A DNA stretch of 64,000 nt. Origin: Erythrocercus mccallii (taxonomy: Eukaryota; Chordata; Aves; Passeriformes; Dicruridae). The stretch is from the NCBI GenBank assembly GCA_013397435.1, contig VZRG01002900.1:1825-65824 (forward strand), given 5' to 3'. Positions within the stretch are counted from its first letter, which is position 1. Every line of letters begins with the position of its first letter. Shown piece after piece: positions 49,601 through 62,239 of this stretch. The notes below the pieces were generated by a model, which was not told the origin of the DNA, made no database searches, and saw only the letters and a program-made list of their open reading frames with translations. The translations under genes and the position numbers were made by a program.

Positions 49601-50300
49601 GCACCACAAAACACAGTCTGACAGGAGAGTAGCTGAGCTGGAAATCCAGCTGCTGAATTCAAGCTGCCAAATTAGTTTAGTGGAGGGAGATGTAAACCAT
49701 TTTTCACAGATTGAAAGGAATTGCTGTAGGTTGTGATGCCCCTGACCTTTAAATATTTTTGACAGTAGAACATAACCTGTCCTCATGAGAAGAAAATCCC
49801 CATCACAAAAGGACATCTTCCATTATTCAATTCTTTGGTGTGTGTGGATAAGTAATTTTATTTGGAAAAGTTGGTACGATTTCATCACGAGGATGCCCTC
49901 TGCTTTAATTTAATCTCCCTGACCTAAGTTCAAACCCATCACACATTGTATCAACTGCAAATAATTCCTTTGTAAAGATTGTCAGAAGTGAAATAAGGTT
50001 AAGTCAAAACCCTACAGCTCTGCAGAATGCATGACTAGCGCATATGAAGGGGTGATTGGCAATTGCTGGCCCAAGGGTCAGCTTTAAATTGTCCCTGCAA
50101 GAGTTGTCATCCTCAATCAAAGCTTCAGCTCAACGGCAAGGAAATTAGAGAAGTGTCTGCATGAGTTGATCTCAACTTGAAAATTCTCACCAAGAGTGTA
50201 AAAGTTGGAGGTGATAATTTGAGAAATACTAGAACTGTAACTTTCCCTCCACCTGAATGTTAATGACTAATACTACAAGCTCCTTTCACACTAACTTTTA
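46621..50300. other. No gene recognised
   Basis: Short unrecognised open frames and a C7 run at 49321. A somewhat GC-richer patch at 48880-49260 holds nothing that I can identify. Confidence 0.5.
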
Positions 50301-50305
50301 TCTTC

Positions 50306-50843
50306 TGATTTCAGCTGGGATAGAGCTAATTTTCTTTTTAGTATTTGGTACGGTTTTGATATGTTTTGAACTTAAAATGAGAATAATGTTGATAACACAT
50401 TGATGCTTTAGCTGTTGCTCAGTAGTGTTCACTCAAAGACTTCTCAGCGTCTCACGCTCTGCAGGGAGCAGGTGCACAGGCAGCCAGGAGAGAGTGTGGC
50501 CAGGACAGCTGACCCAAACTGCCCAAAAGATTTGCCACACCACAGAAGGCTTGCCCAGTTTGTAAACTGGGGAAGTTGCTCAAAGGCCACTGATTCCTGC
50601 TCAGGGCTGGGCTGGGCATTGGCCAGCAGGTGATGAGCAACTGCATTGTGCTTCACTTGCATTTCTTGGGTTTTATTTGTCTCTTAGTCTCCTTTTCATT
50701 ATCATTGTATTTTACTTTATTTCAGTTGTTAAAATGTTCTTATCTCAACCCCTGGGGTTTATATTTTTTGTTTCCCATCCCACTTGAGGGCAGGGGAGTG
50801 AGTGGCTCTGTGGTACTGAGGTGCTGACTGGGTTTAACTCACA
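50306..50843 (+). mobile_element. Complete ERVL-like solo LTR (family C)
   Basis: The element is 538 bp with TG...CA ends (TGATTTCAGCTGGGATAGAG at the left, GGTTTAACTCACA at the right). Flanking 5-mers TCTTC (50301-50305) and TCTTA (50844-50848) match at four of five bases, as expected for a worn 5-bp target duplication, the size usual for ERVL. The internal order matches a widespread bird LTR: TTGATAACACA, GCTGTTGCTCAGTAG, GCCAGGACAGCTGACCC, a decayed TATA box in CAGTTTGTAAACTGGGG (near 50558), GCAACTGCATTGTGCTTCAC, a polyadenylation-signal region (GTTAAAATG near 50728), TTCTTATCTCAACCCC, and a G-rich tail. No internal viral sequence is present. The shorter copy at 18735-18955 is the same family. 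Confidence 0.85.
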
Positions 50844-51102
50844 TCTTATTAGATCAAACTTTTTAAATAGTCAGGTACTAGGAATTTAGGTGATAAGTTG
50901 GTTTTCAAAGCATAGCACAGGATAAACAATTAAGTCTGCCTACCCACCAGTAGGGCTTCAGCCTGGCTGGATGTTAGGGCTTGTCAAAGGAAAGAAGGTT
51001 CTTAGCTTGTACCTTTGAGATGCCAAAATATTTGTGAAGACAAAAGTCAGTCACCTCTCAGCCTGTAGAGTCTTGTAAATGCCTTTTTTGTTGCTGTGTT
51101 CC

Positions 51103-51180
51103 GGGGGGGGGGTGGTGGTTGGTTTGTTTTGTGTTTTATTTTGGGTGGGGTTTTGCTTGGTTTTGTTTGTTTTTGGGAGA
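51103..51180. repeat. G10 run followed by G/T-rich low-complexity sequence
   Basis: Ten consecutive G (51103-51112) are followed by about 68 bases almost lacking A and C, including GGTGGTGGTTGGTTTG and TTTTGGGTGGGG. A 67-codon hydrophobic frame across it reflects composition only. Confidence 0.9.
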
Positions 51181-52499
51181 TTTGTGGATGAGAAGCATTC
51201 TGTGCTTTTATTTTGGAGTGTAAATTTTATTTTGAAGAACAATTTTGAAACTTGTGGGTTAAAACAAGGTGTCTTTACATAACAAACAGTCAATATGGAG
51301 GTGTTATGTACTCCAAGTGGAAGTATCAACTGGCGTTTTGCATAGACTCACAACTGATGAGTTTGCATTTAAAGGCAGCCTCTTCCTGCCTTTTAGACGA
51401 AGGTCAATATTAAAAGATCTAAATCCTGCCTGTATTAGCAAGGGGAAGTACTTCAGCATAATTATATCACTGCACTTGCCCTGGTGCTGCCTTTCTGAAG
51501 TCACCCTCTCTTGCCTTTTTTGTGCTGGAATTAATCTCCTGCCTTGTCTCTAGGGGAGCAGGAAAAGACACCAGCCACAATGAGTTATCAGTGAGCTGAA
51601 TTTCAGCAGCCACTAACACAAAACAACAAACAAACAAACCCCCATTTACAGAGCTCAGTTTCACTAATGTCATAGCTGTGGAAACTTGACTCTTAAGAAA
51701 GGGGAAACTAAGGGGTAGGAAATAATGAGGACTACATTTCTTTCTCTCTCTGTTTTTTGAATAATAATACATGAAATCAAGTGGGAAAAAATATTCTTTA
51801 CCATATTCTTTCTATATATATGTGAGATCATTGGAAATGTCTTGTGCAGTATATCCATCTGCTTTTATGAGCTTCACTTCAATGTCTCTTTCAAAGTTAA
51901 ATCTAACTTGACACCTTTCTCAGTGACCATAAATTTAGTTTATAAGAGAGTCTAGAAGCCTTTGATACTGATATTGTGTTGCTGCAATTACTACCCATGG
52001 TCCTGAGGCCATTCTAAAATAAGAAGGGCTGCATACTTTGCTTTTAAGTCAATCCCTTAGAGGCTCAATCAGTTTGATTTCTGAAACCTGTGCTTGGCAG
52101 TGAAGCTGATTAAATTCTGCCTGTATCAAGGCTGTGCACACTGGGTTCAAAACCTAGGTGCAACGTCATGTTCTCACAGTGAAGTTTCAAAAAACCCTAA
52201 AAGAGGTCTTTCAAGAGTATGTGTGGAGCTGTGCAGTAAGTTAGGACAAAAAAACCCAGATCCAGAGGTACGAGGCACAGACCTTTAGGTCATGCCAAGT
52301 TATTTCTTTAAGCATGTTTTTGTAGAGGAACAGAGGTTACATCTAGGAAAATGATCCAGGCAGCAAGGGAACATCAAGTTGAAGCAGATGTAGAGTGCAT
52401 TAGCAAATTAATGTCCGCAGTTTAAGGCACATTTGTTGCTTTTTTGAGAATATAAGTAAATGAAGTGAATTGCCCCAGAATTAATTCCTTGTAATTAGA

Positions 52500-52525
52500 A
52501 CACAGGGATTGTACACAGGGATTGT
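52500..52525. repeat. 13-bp exact tandem duplication
   Basis: ACACAGGGATTGT occurs twice in direct succession (52500-52512, 52513-52525). Confidence 0.9.
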
Positions 52526-53667
52526 ATTGCTGACTGTCCTGTAGGTTACCAATAGCCAACACTTGGGGTATAATGTGGCATCCAGTTTTCAAGATGAATG
52601 ATAGAAAAACCTGCAGACCTTTCTCATCAACTGAGCATAAGTTTCCAGGACTCTCATGATCTTTCTCACTTTGAGATTATCTGCATTCGTTTTTATATGA
52701 CATTTTCAGGCTTGTCTAATGTCCTCTATTTCCAGTACCACAGACTCACATGCTCCACCCTCCTGTTATATCAGACTGTCTAGAAGTGGCCTAGATTACT
52801 GTTATTATTTTGGTTTAGGAAGGAAACATGCTGGTTTTGTCCCAATTGCTCTCATAAATTCTACTAAGAAATGTCTGTCAAGTAATAGGAAGCAATGTAT
52901 CCTTGGAAATGAAAGGGACGGAACTGTTAAAAATAATCCACTCCTCAGTAATTGTGATGTACATTTCCAAGCCTTGCAGTCAGGGCTTTGAGCCAAGCAA
53001 GAATAAGAGATGGGTAAATGGGAAAGAGGAATTTAACCACTTTGTTAGTTAAGGTAATATCTGTGGAAAATGATAAACCCATACTAATTTACCCTAAAGG
53101 ACTCTAACAGAAGCCTGCCTGAAGAAATATTTTAATGATTCTCAATAATTCTTGAGTCCTGAGAAAAACTTAGTCCAGTGAGTGTTCAATTCAGTAAACA
53201 TCATCTTCTTGAGGAGTTGCTCAGGAGTGCAGTGATCTTACTTGCCCCAAAGCAGACATACTGAATTAATACCCAAAGATTTTCTTGAGTGAATTCTGAG
53301 CATGAAGGGCACTGAGCTACTTTCCTGAGTAAATCCTTGCACTAGTGACTCCATATCTGGTTTCTGTTTTTCATTAACTTCGTAACAGAAAACTTCTTGG
53401 CTGAGGTATTTTCATCACTAAAGTGATTTTAAACATATATGAAGGGGTATCTATTAAAAAAAAGAATGGCTTTCTTAAAGGTAATGCCATACCTGAAGAT
53501 AACTGGTTGTAAGCCTTTATTGCTGTCACCGGAAAAGACAAAATGCTTTCCAATCATCAAAAAAATGTAACCATTTTGTATTCAGTATAGATGTGAATGA
53601 AATTAATTAATATATATTTCTTCACTCAGGTAATTGAAGAAAACATGAACAGGACAGGCTGTTAGAA

Positions 53668-53737
53668 AATTGCACATTATATTATTATATATATATTATA
53701 TTATAGAATTATATTATATTATAGAATTGCACATTAT
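53668..53737. repeat. AT-rich repeat with an 18-bp tandem duplication and flanking direct repeat
   Basis: An 18-mer, ATATTATATTATAGAATT, occurs twice (53693-53710, 53711-53728) after an AT microsatellite. The 13-mer AATTGCACATTAT appears on both sides (53668-53680 and 53725-53737), so the whole block looks like a local slippage product. Confidence 0.85.
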
Positions 53738-55122
53738 TGCTATAGATGAACTGTCCTGGGTGACCAAAACCATGAATGTAGCTGTGCAATACTGAAGAGT
53801 TAGCTACATCCCTTGCAATAGTTTCAGTATCTAGGGCTGCCCTGATGAAGGATTTTGCTTCTGTTTTTCTGCAGTGTAAACAGGTGCCCAGATTTACCCA
53901 GAACACTTGCAATTTTTCAGCTCTGAGCGCTGTTACGCAAATTGTTGTTTCCTTCTAAACTTACAATTACTTTCTGCTAAATTAATGAAACAGCCTTACG
54001 GATGCCACAGTTAACAATACCTGAAATAGCTCCTGCAGTTCTGAAAGTCACAGGAGAAGGAATTTTTCTCCACTAGAGGAATTTTTATTTTAGTAACTGT
54101 TATTATTTGAATTTCTTCTTAAGATTGTAAGCAAACACAACATGATTCTTTCGGGATGAAGTTGATGTAAATCCTAACTAAACAGGGTAATACAAAACAA
54201 ATGTTAACCACGACTGCATGCATCTGATGAGAGAGGTGCCCCTGATTTCCCTGAATTAATCTTAAAGATGGAATAAAAAAGTACAAGGCATTATTCTAAG
54301 CATGACAAAATCCATCACTGAAATGATTTTATTATGGGAAAACAGATTTGCATTTCATGTGATCGCTTTACAGAAATAAAATTAAAAGGCAGTTCTTGTA
54401 TAACTGTGTATTTGCTTTCCAAACAAATGGGATCCCATTCAGTCTCAGTTCTCTTCTAATTCTGTCTCTTGCTGATGTAGATTGACCTTTTGCTCCAAAA
54501 TTTAAAATCAAAATGCAGCTCCTCTCTGTGGGCATAGATGGATCCAGAATGGATGATAAGGTACTTGGAAATAATAGCATTGTTTACATGCAATTGTACA
54601 TAAGAGATATAAGGTCAAACCAGCATCTAAATTCAGTTTCTGGTTTGGGGAAAGATTGTACTTTTCCAGACATCTGATAAATACAGCATTGGAAGTTGAT
54701 TTTTCATGTTCCTTGATTTTTTTCATTCCCCAATGTAAAATGATTTTGAAACATAACTAAAAATACAGCAGGCAATTGTTCAGTGAAACACAGTACGTCT
54801 GAGTTTCTAAGGGCAGGCAACAAGCAGCCATGTTCACAAAGTGCTGCACGAAAGTCTTTCAGTGGGTGTCTACAATACATCCAACCCCTCTAATTTCTTA
54901 ATAATTAGATTCCAAATAATGACTCACCATGATGTCAGGGCTAAACTTACAAAAATGTTTTCAAGCCTGTGGGGGAATGTGAGGCTTGTAGTGTCTCTTC
55001 CTCATGTTTTGAGAACTCTGACAACTGCTTATATCATTTTCATGACTTTGTGTGTTGGTTTGGGTACAGCACTGCATGACTGTTACCACAGCTATAGCAC
55101 TCAATTTTAGGGATTTGATTGA
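53738..55122. other. No gene recognised
   Basis: Short open frames only; AT-rich sequence without an assignable repeat. Confidence 0.5.
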
Positions 55123-55141
55123 TTTTTTTTTTTTTTTTTTT
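55123..55141. repeat. Poly-T tract, 19 bases
   Basis: T19 at 55123-55141, that is poly-A on the minus strand. It gives the lysine run in the longest open frame of the window (55040-55630, minus). No AATAAA precedes it closely on the minus strand and no target duplication is visible. Confidence 0.95.
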
Positions 55142-58100
55142 GTGTTCATACAGTCTTGAAATGTGATGTCTCGTATTCCACTCTAAACCTGGAACTTCTG
55201 TTTGAATTCTGTGATCTCTGGATGTATAAATGAAAAGATTTCTGCCCCTAAGCTGATTAATGTCTTTCCATCTGTTCTCTTTTTCCTGTAAGAATGCACT
55301 GAGTATTTTCTGCATCAAACATTTTAGTTTCATTGTTATTAAAGCAGGAGTGAATAAATACTCTTTGCTAACATAAATCTGAGCCTTACACTTCTCCATT
55401 TCCTTATATAGGTAATATTTCATATCCCTTACATCTTTTCTACCACTAGCCCTGGACAGTAAGGATGGATGAGCACTGTGCATGGTCATCATTATTTCTC
55501 TCTGGCTTTGCTGCCAAGCGTTGGAGGAATGTGTAGGATGTCTCAGCAATGATGTAGCAGATAGTGAGCCAGGGAATATAACAGATCTGCAACCATCTAC
55601 TACTGAATGGATGTGGGAGGAACCTTTCATCCTGTGAAAAGTGGCTGAACTTTATTTTGTGGGGTGGTTTTTCTCCTTCCTACATACTCCTCTCCCCTTC
55701 GTTCCTGTAACAAATGTCGAAGATTTGTGGCGTGCATATGAATTCTTGGGGAGGGTTTTTTGTTGTAAACACATTTTCTAGGCTTTAACTAATTGTATTT
55801 AAATGGTTTTAGGCTGTAGGATTTTACTGCTGTGTCCTCTATGCAACTTATTTTGATGTTCTTTTCCTCAGTGTTTAATGCTTATTTATGAGTTGATGGA
55901 CTGACCAGTCCAACAAGTGGGATGTTGTTCAGTCTTGCCCTCAGCTATTGCCAGGATTCATGTTCAGCTTGCTCTCTCCTGCTCCTCCTGTGGGTCAAGA
56001 GGCTGGCTGTGCTTTGGGCAAGCAGAGGAGTCGGCCAAGGGAAGAACTCCGAGCCTTTGGTGATTCTTCTGCTTCCTTCTGCTGCATCACTGACACCGGG
56101 CAATAAGGAATACCCCTACTCCAAACATGTAGATTGGGTTCTGGAGATACAGACAAAAATCCCAGTGTTGGGGTGAATTATATTTAACTGATAATTGTTC
56201 TATAGGTTTCAAATACATAAGCAAAAAGCTCAAGAATTTCTTATAATATGCAGAATTGAGTCTATGCAAAAGATTACTTCCAGAAGCTGTGTTTCTTAAT
56301 GGAAGTAATTTAACTCTTGGTTTTTGAAGGAATCCTCAGTTTTGCTGAATTAAGATGTTTTTACATGTGGTGTTTCTGGACCAATTGTATAAAAGCTTTT
56401 TAGGAATAGCCTTGATCTATAAGATTCTCTTTTTCATTAAGCTGTTCAGCTTTTGGCTTAAAAATAGTTAAGAGTGGATTACACATCTAAACTAACAAAG
56501 GGAAAAAAGTATGAGAGAAGATATTGTAAACATTTCATTTTGCTGTAAGCATTAAGTATTTCAGTGCCTATCAGGACTTCAGGACTGGAGACATGTTTTT
56601 AAGATATTTTATGAGCTCTTAATAGAACAAAGTCCCTCCCACGATTATATGCTTCTTCTCAATGATGTCTTTGCTTTAAGTTTGCTTGTTTGTTTCTTGT
56701 TTGCTATTTCCTGAATTGTTCAGAATTCTGTTTGTAAAATAAATCCTTAAAACAGCACACTTGTGTAAGTGCCGCATAAAAAAATTCACACTGACTTTCT
56801 TGGTATGTTTTGTTCAAGTTGATTACCAGTTATTTTCTGGATGATCTGCTTAGAGCAAAGGTGTTAGAAATGTACTTTTCCAGAAATACTATTTTGGGTT
56901 GTAAAGCAAAGCAGATTTTGATTTGGTGTAACAGTAGTGTCTCATTTATAGAGTGTGGCCAGCACTTAAGATCTTCTAAGCAGAGTAAAACCTTAGCTTA
57001 ATCCTTCTAAGCAATCTCCAGGTGAGAACTGCCTGTTTGTGTTCTGCAGTAAAGCAGGATGAGAGTACCACACCACTTGCCACAGGCAGGGAGCAAGTGG
57101 TAAAGTGGGGATTGCAGTGGGAAAGCTCCTGGCTCTCCATCCTGTGCTGAACCCAGCAGACATTGCTGACTCTTCTAATCAAACCTCTGAAACTACAATA
57201 TCTTACCATCCGTTGTGCAGATTTCCTTGGGGAACTTCAACAGTCTCTTGTACATCTCAGGCTCTGCAAAAACTGTATTTAAAGAAAAAAGATAGATGTG
57301 AACAAAAAAAAGGCATCCATTTGTTTTTTAGGGTATTGGTTTGGGTGTTGGAATTGGCTTATATTGAGGAAAACAAAAGATGTCTCCTGCAGAGCATTTC
57401 AAATTGCATGTTAGGCAAAATGTTTCTTTTTCATCATGAAAAGGGAAAAAACCCAGCTTAATTATTTCCATGTTCCAATCACCTCTGTCACACTCCTCTT
57501 GATTCAGTGACTTGCCAGAATTTACCCATTGGCACAACATTTATTTTTAGACATGTCACTAGATTTCAAGCAAAGCTTGCTGGTGCATACAAATTATTCA
57601 TTTAAGCATTGATTTGAAAATAATAATGATAATAGCAACATAGAGTTCTCTAACAATTTGTCAGGAAAGCATTCAATGCAGTCATTCTGGAAGCAGTAAT
57701 TGTAAACAATGTCTTATTGTTGACCATTCAGACTTGAATGACAGCAGAGAGTGCAAGCCACAAATAAAGAAAAGCAGGAACTGAAGTGCTTGTTCTGCCC
57801 TGGCATGCAGAGGTTCCCTGAAACACCAGCTGCCTGCAGCAGCCACGGCCCTGGAGCTGGATGTTGGAAAGCACTTGCTCCATCTCCAGGGCTGCTTCGC
57901 AGCACTCGTCTCACAGCCAGTCTGCACAGAGGGAGCAGCTTGTGTGCTGGGGTTAGGAGGAGGGCATTTTTTACCCCTCATTGCTCATTATCAGGAGACA
58001 GGTGATCTCACTTCTCTCTTGATCTGTAGCCTGTAAGATGCCAATCCTTCAAAGATGCCCAGATGCTTTAAATCTTTTTCTATGTAGCATCAAGTAACAG

Positions 58101-59465
58101 CGTGCATTTGATTAACTCTTCATAGCTTTAGCACTGACCAGTGCACCTGTGTGTTGTGATGCTTCAATACCTCTGCAATGGTGGTGTCGTCACATTTTGG
58201 GTGAAGTTCTGCATCCATGCCTGGTTGTAAGTAACTTAACTCTCCTGCCCCTCACTTTGCTGAGGTCTCTCCATCACACCAGCTGCAGGCTGCTAATACT
58301 CCATGTTTCTACCTAAGACAGCACTGAGCAAAGTTGTCTCCTGAGGACTGTCATCTGCCTTGGTTAGAAACATTGTGCTTAGTCTGTACAAGAGGTAGAT
58401 GAGAAGGACCTAGTCTGTGTTTGGAGCTCAAATGCCTTCTGCTTTACATCTGCAGATTTGTACCTACTGGAGGCACCTATAACTCTGTGCTGCAAAAATT
58501 TAGTATTTTTTCATATCTGTGGTGAAAAGCCTTCTCTGGATGTAGTTGACACCTAAATATCATCTAGCCTTTGGAGACTATCAGATAGTGACTTGTTTGC
58601 ATGTTGTTTGTACAATGTGCTACATAATAACAAAATTATTAATATTTGATAGAATCCACAAGGCAGGGCAGATGGATTTTTTTTTTAAGGGGATGATCTG
58701 TACATATGTGCTTCTGTTACTGCTGTCAGTAACTTATCTCACAAACTTGGTGGCCTCTGATAAAATAGCTACTGACTAGCCTTCATCCAGGTTTTTGTCT
58801 AGAGTGGTTTTTTTGGTCAAAGGTGTATAGCAAAACTGTTTCTAGGCAACCAAAATATTTTGGAAGGCTGTCCTGGTGGCTCCACTGAAATGCAGAACTC
58901 TAAATCAAGGCTATTCCTTGTGATCTTGTAATAAAGAAAAAATAAATTTAAAAAAGGGCAGGGACATGACTCCCTTTCTTTTAAAAATTAATGATCTGCG
59001 AATTCTGTGATAAAAGCTCCAACCTAATCATGAGAAAAATCAACTAAGATGTGCTACAACAGCTAAAATGTAAGAGGGACTTTCTGCAAAAGGGGTGGGA
59101 TGCCAGAAATTTCTGCGTGGCCCTCAAAAGGAAAGTCCAAGAGCTGTCATGCTTGTGGGGCTGGTCTACAAACAGGCTGTACCTAGACACCCCTCAGTGC
59201 ACTATTGAGATGCTCTGAGTTATGTGAATTTATTTTCAAATGCAGTTGTCAGTTCTGAGAGAGAACTGTGACTTCCATCTGCTCTCACTCTGGTTTTCTT
59301 TGGAGAAACCTGGTGGATGTCAAAGGGCTTTTCTGGCAGACTGCAGTGGACCTGAGGGCTTGGTGTGTGCAAAAAGAGGTGGTGCGCTTTGTTCATCCCA
59401 GTGTCTTCTGTGAGCACCCAGTGGGAGGAAACAGTTTTGCTGTAAATACCAGAATCTCATATTCT
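55142..59465. other. No gene recognised
   Basis: The minus-strand frame 55040-55630 (196 codons) is the longest in the window but shows no domain and reads through the poly-T tract. A GC-richer patch near 57780-57960 gives overlapping frames on both strands and no recognisable product. Confidence 0.45.
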
Positions 59466-59503
59466 GGGGATGGGGGGGTGAGAAGGGGAGAGGGGGAGCA
59501 GGG
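59466..59503 (+). other. Potential G-quadruplex motif
   Basis: Five G runs on the plus strand (59466-59469, 59472-59478, 59485-59488, 59492-59496, 59501-59503) are separated by loops of 2, 6, 3 and 4 bases. This meets the usual G3+N1-7 rule for a stable intramolecular quadruplex. The surrounding 80 bases are purine-rich. Confidence 0.8.
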
Positions 59504-60639
59504 TGAAAGGCAAGAGAGAGGAAGAAAGAGCATGTTGTAGGAGAGCATAGTGTGCATTTCTCTTTGGGATGTCCTGTGTGGGCTCTACCTTTAGGAAATC
59601 ATGTTGTCTCCTGACTGAAGGAAAGTTCCTTAGAACAGGATTTGAAAACCAAAGCTGAAATCTTAATACTGTTATGTAGGAGTTTGGGTTCTCATGATGT
59701 GTGTGCCTGGCAGGAATATTCAAGTTCCTTAGAAATGGTACAAGTGCAACTGAGAGATGGAACAGCTCTGCCATACTAGGTGCCATTGTTGCTCAAATTT
59801 TAGCCTACTGGATAGTACAAAAATGCTGGTATTGCAAATATTTCAGCAAATCACATTACCAGTGACATTATTTTCACTTATTCACATTTAAGAGATGAGA
59901 CTTAGCACCAGCTCTCTATTTCCTCAGTTAGTACTGGCTTCACTGTCCTCTTGGAGGACTGCCAGTAATTCTCACTGCCATTTTATCAAGTTAGTCCTAC
60001 TAGAATAGAGGGTAATTTTTCTTGTTTCTATAGAGAGGCAAAGCAAAAGATTCTGACTTAAATTTTATTACATAATTATGATAGAAGTGTTGTTTTGCTT
60101 CATAGCTTTGTGTTGGAGATATTTCAAAAAATCAGTGTAAGGATTTAAACAGAAGAAAACTTTGCAGAAAAACTTGTGGAAAACCTTGTTAAACGTGTTA
60201 TCTGACAACCATTTTTATACTGAAAGACCTGGAGGGAACCAAATATACATAATGCATTGGGTTATTTGCGTTTATTGACAAATAATGCCTAGTACGATTT
60301 TTTTAAAGGAAGGACTCAAATGTAATGTTAAACTACATTAAACAAACATCATTAAGGTTGCAAAATTAAGCAATCAAATATAAAGTTGTCAGTGCAACCC
60401 TGATTCAGACCTCTTTTCTGTATATATCATGACACAGCCTTTAATTACAGGATCATATACTGTTTTTTCCTCTTCCCTCATTCAGTGACCAGGATGAATA
60501 GCACTCACTAAATGAACAACTAGTTTTCTCCATTGTTCAGTATGTGGTCCCATGCTTTATTTATGGCACACTATTGAAACTCTGCTCTGAAAAGGAAATA
60601 TAAATCTCTTCACAGGCTTTTTAACAGCAGTCACCACTG
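59504..60639. other. No gene recognised
   Basis: AT-rich DNA with chance open frames only. No repeat was assigned. Confidence 0.5.
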
Positions 60640-60765
60640 CAATGTCTGGGAGCTTCACAAGTGCTAATGATGACTTTATCTTCACAACAAGCCATGAGAT
60701 GAAGCAGTGACAGCAACTCGGGGAAGCTGAAGCTAAAGAGAAAAGGTCAAAAGTATTTTGCCAGC
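60640..60765 (-). repeat. MIR-like amniote SINE fragment
   Basis: CTTTATCTTCACAACAAGCC, a degraded 'gtgaggtaggcagtga' part, then CTCGGGGAAGCTGAAGC, GAGAAAAGGTCAAAAG and TTTTGCC follow the antisense MIR order (tcacaacaaccctgtgaggtagg...gatggggaaactgaggcacagagaggtt...acttgccc). It is strongly diverged, so the family is named only to class level. Confidence 0.5.
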
Positions 60766-61099
60766 TTTTGGTGCTCAATTCAAGGTCTGTACCATCTGAT
60801 ATTGTAGTGGCAGCATTGCACTGTAGCTGTTTGAGAGTAGTTTCTGTAAACTGAATACCTATGTCTCTGTCCCTGCCAATCTCTCAGCCTGGTAGCACCA
60901 CTCAATTGCCTTGCTTTTCCTCTTCTCCTGGGTCTAATTTACTAGGGACTTCTCCATTGCTCTCTCAGATGAGGTTCATTGCTGGCACAGGCGACATAGT
61001 TCTGTGGAGCTGTGTGTGTCATGGTTATGTGTAGGAGAAGTTGGAACACACTTTGGTGAGAAGGATATAAACTAAAATTTGGGGCTTTTGCTGAATGTG

Positions 61100-61129
61100 T
61101 TCCATTTATAGTTCTTCCATTTATAGTTT
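61100..61129. repeat. 15-bp tandem duplication
   Basis: TTCCATTTATAGTTC (61100-61114) is followed at once by TTCCATTTATAGTTT (61115-61129), with one mismatch. Confidence 0.9.
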
Positions 61130-62239
61130 CTCCTTCAGGAACAAAAAATGTCCAGCTGTCCTTTATCTGCTGCTAAGTACCTCTGTAAAAGCGACTCCTT
61201 TTCTCACTGAGATGAGGGAATTTGGTAGCACTTTGGTTTTTAACACTTCTCTCTGAGAGGTTCTCTTCTAGCCACAAATGCAAAGCACCTCTTGCACTCA
61301 GCTTAATTTTAGTTAGTGCTGCTGCAGTCAAGAAATTTGATGCAGGCAAGAAAGGGTCTTTGATAGAGTAATCTTCAGAGTTAGGTGGCCAGAAAAGAGA
61401 TGGCAGAGAAGAGCTGCTGCCCTCAAAATGTCACTGCTTGCTCTATGAACGATAAAACCAGAAACCTCTTTGAGTTGTGCAAGACTTAACAGCACCACTG
61501 GCAAAATTAATGGCTGTGCTAGTAGCAGCAGCAGAGAAGGCTGGTGTGACTCAGTAGGAATTTGTCTCCTGAAATGCAGTGATGTGCCTTCACTGGCTGA
61601 GAGACAGCTTCCTCTCAGGGCTCTGCAGCAAAACCTCTCTGCACCTTCCTTTAGCACTGGGGGTGGCTGGGGAGGTGCTGGCAGGACTGGAACAGAGCTG
61701 AGATGTAGCTTTGCTCAGCCGCCTTCTCAAAACCTTCTCAGCAACTGCTCAATCTCTGGCTGTAGCCTCAGCTCTTCTGCTTATATCCTTTCTTTTGGGG
61801 TTCCCCAGAGTCTGAAAATGTGTGTAAGTCGCCTTCAAAGAGCAAAGGGTGAAAAGTGTTTCAAGTATGTATGTGTGTGTTGCTTCAGAGCCTTCTTCAC
61901 AGGTTTATTTTTTATTCAGAAGGTGGCTCCAAATGCTCTCTTTTAAAGAAAAGTTTGCTATCAGACTTTTTATTTTTAATTTAAGGTTTATGAAAAGAGC
62001 AAACTTCTGCAGGAACCATATTGGGACAGCTTTTCATATCTCTTGAAATATCCTCTCTTATTAGCTGTCGAGTTTCTCTTGCTGGGATCAAGTTGGGTTG
62101 CTGGGTTAAGCAATTTTAAAGCACTCTTTTTTCTCTACAAATGTAGTTGAGAGCCCTTAATAGGAGATTAGCAAAAGAGGTTGCTGCTCTGTTTTGCTCC
62201 AAACACTTGGGCAACAAGACAGAGAAAAATTAGTTTCTT

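Larger units (their letters stand above)
50849..53667. other. No gene recognised; simple repeats
   Basis: Contains a G10 run with a G/T-rich tail (51103-51180) and a 13-bp tandem duplication (52500-52525). Open frames are short and unrecognised. Confidence 0.5.

Noticed and set aside
55040..55630. Longest open frame, 196 codons, minus strand
   Set aside because: It reads through the T19 tract as a lysine run, has no known domain and lies in AT-rich repeat-like DNA. It is probably chance.
61470..61946. 158-codon plus-strand frame
   Set aside because: No family resemblance, and low-complexity Ser/Leu/Cys content. No splice context was assessed as convincing.
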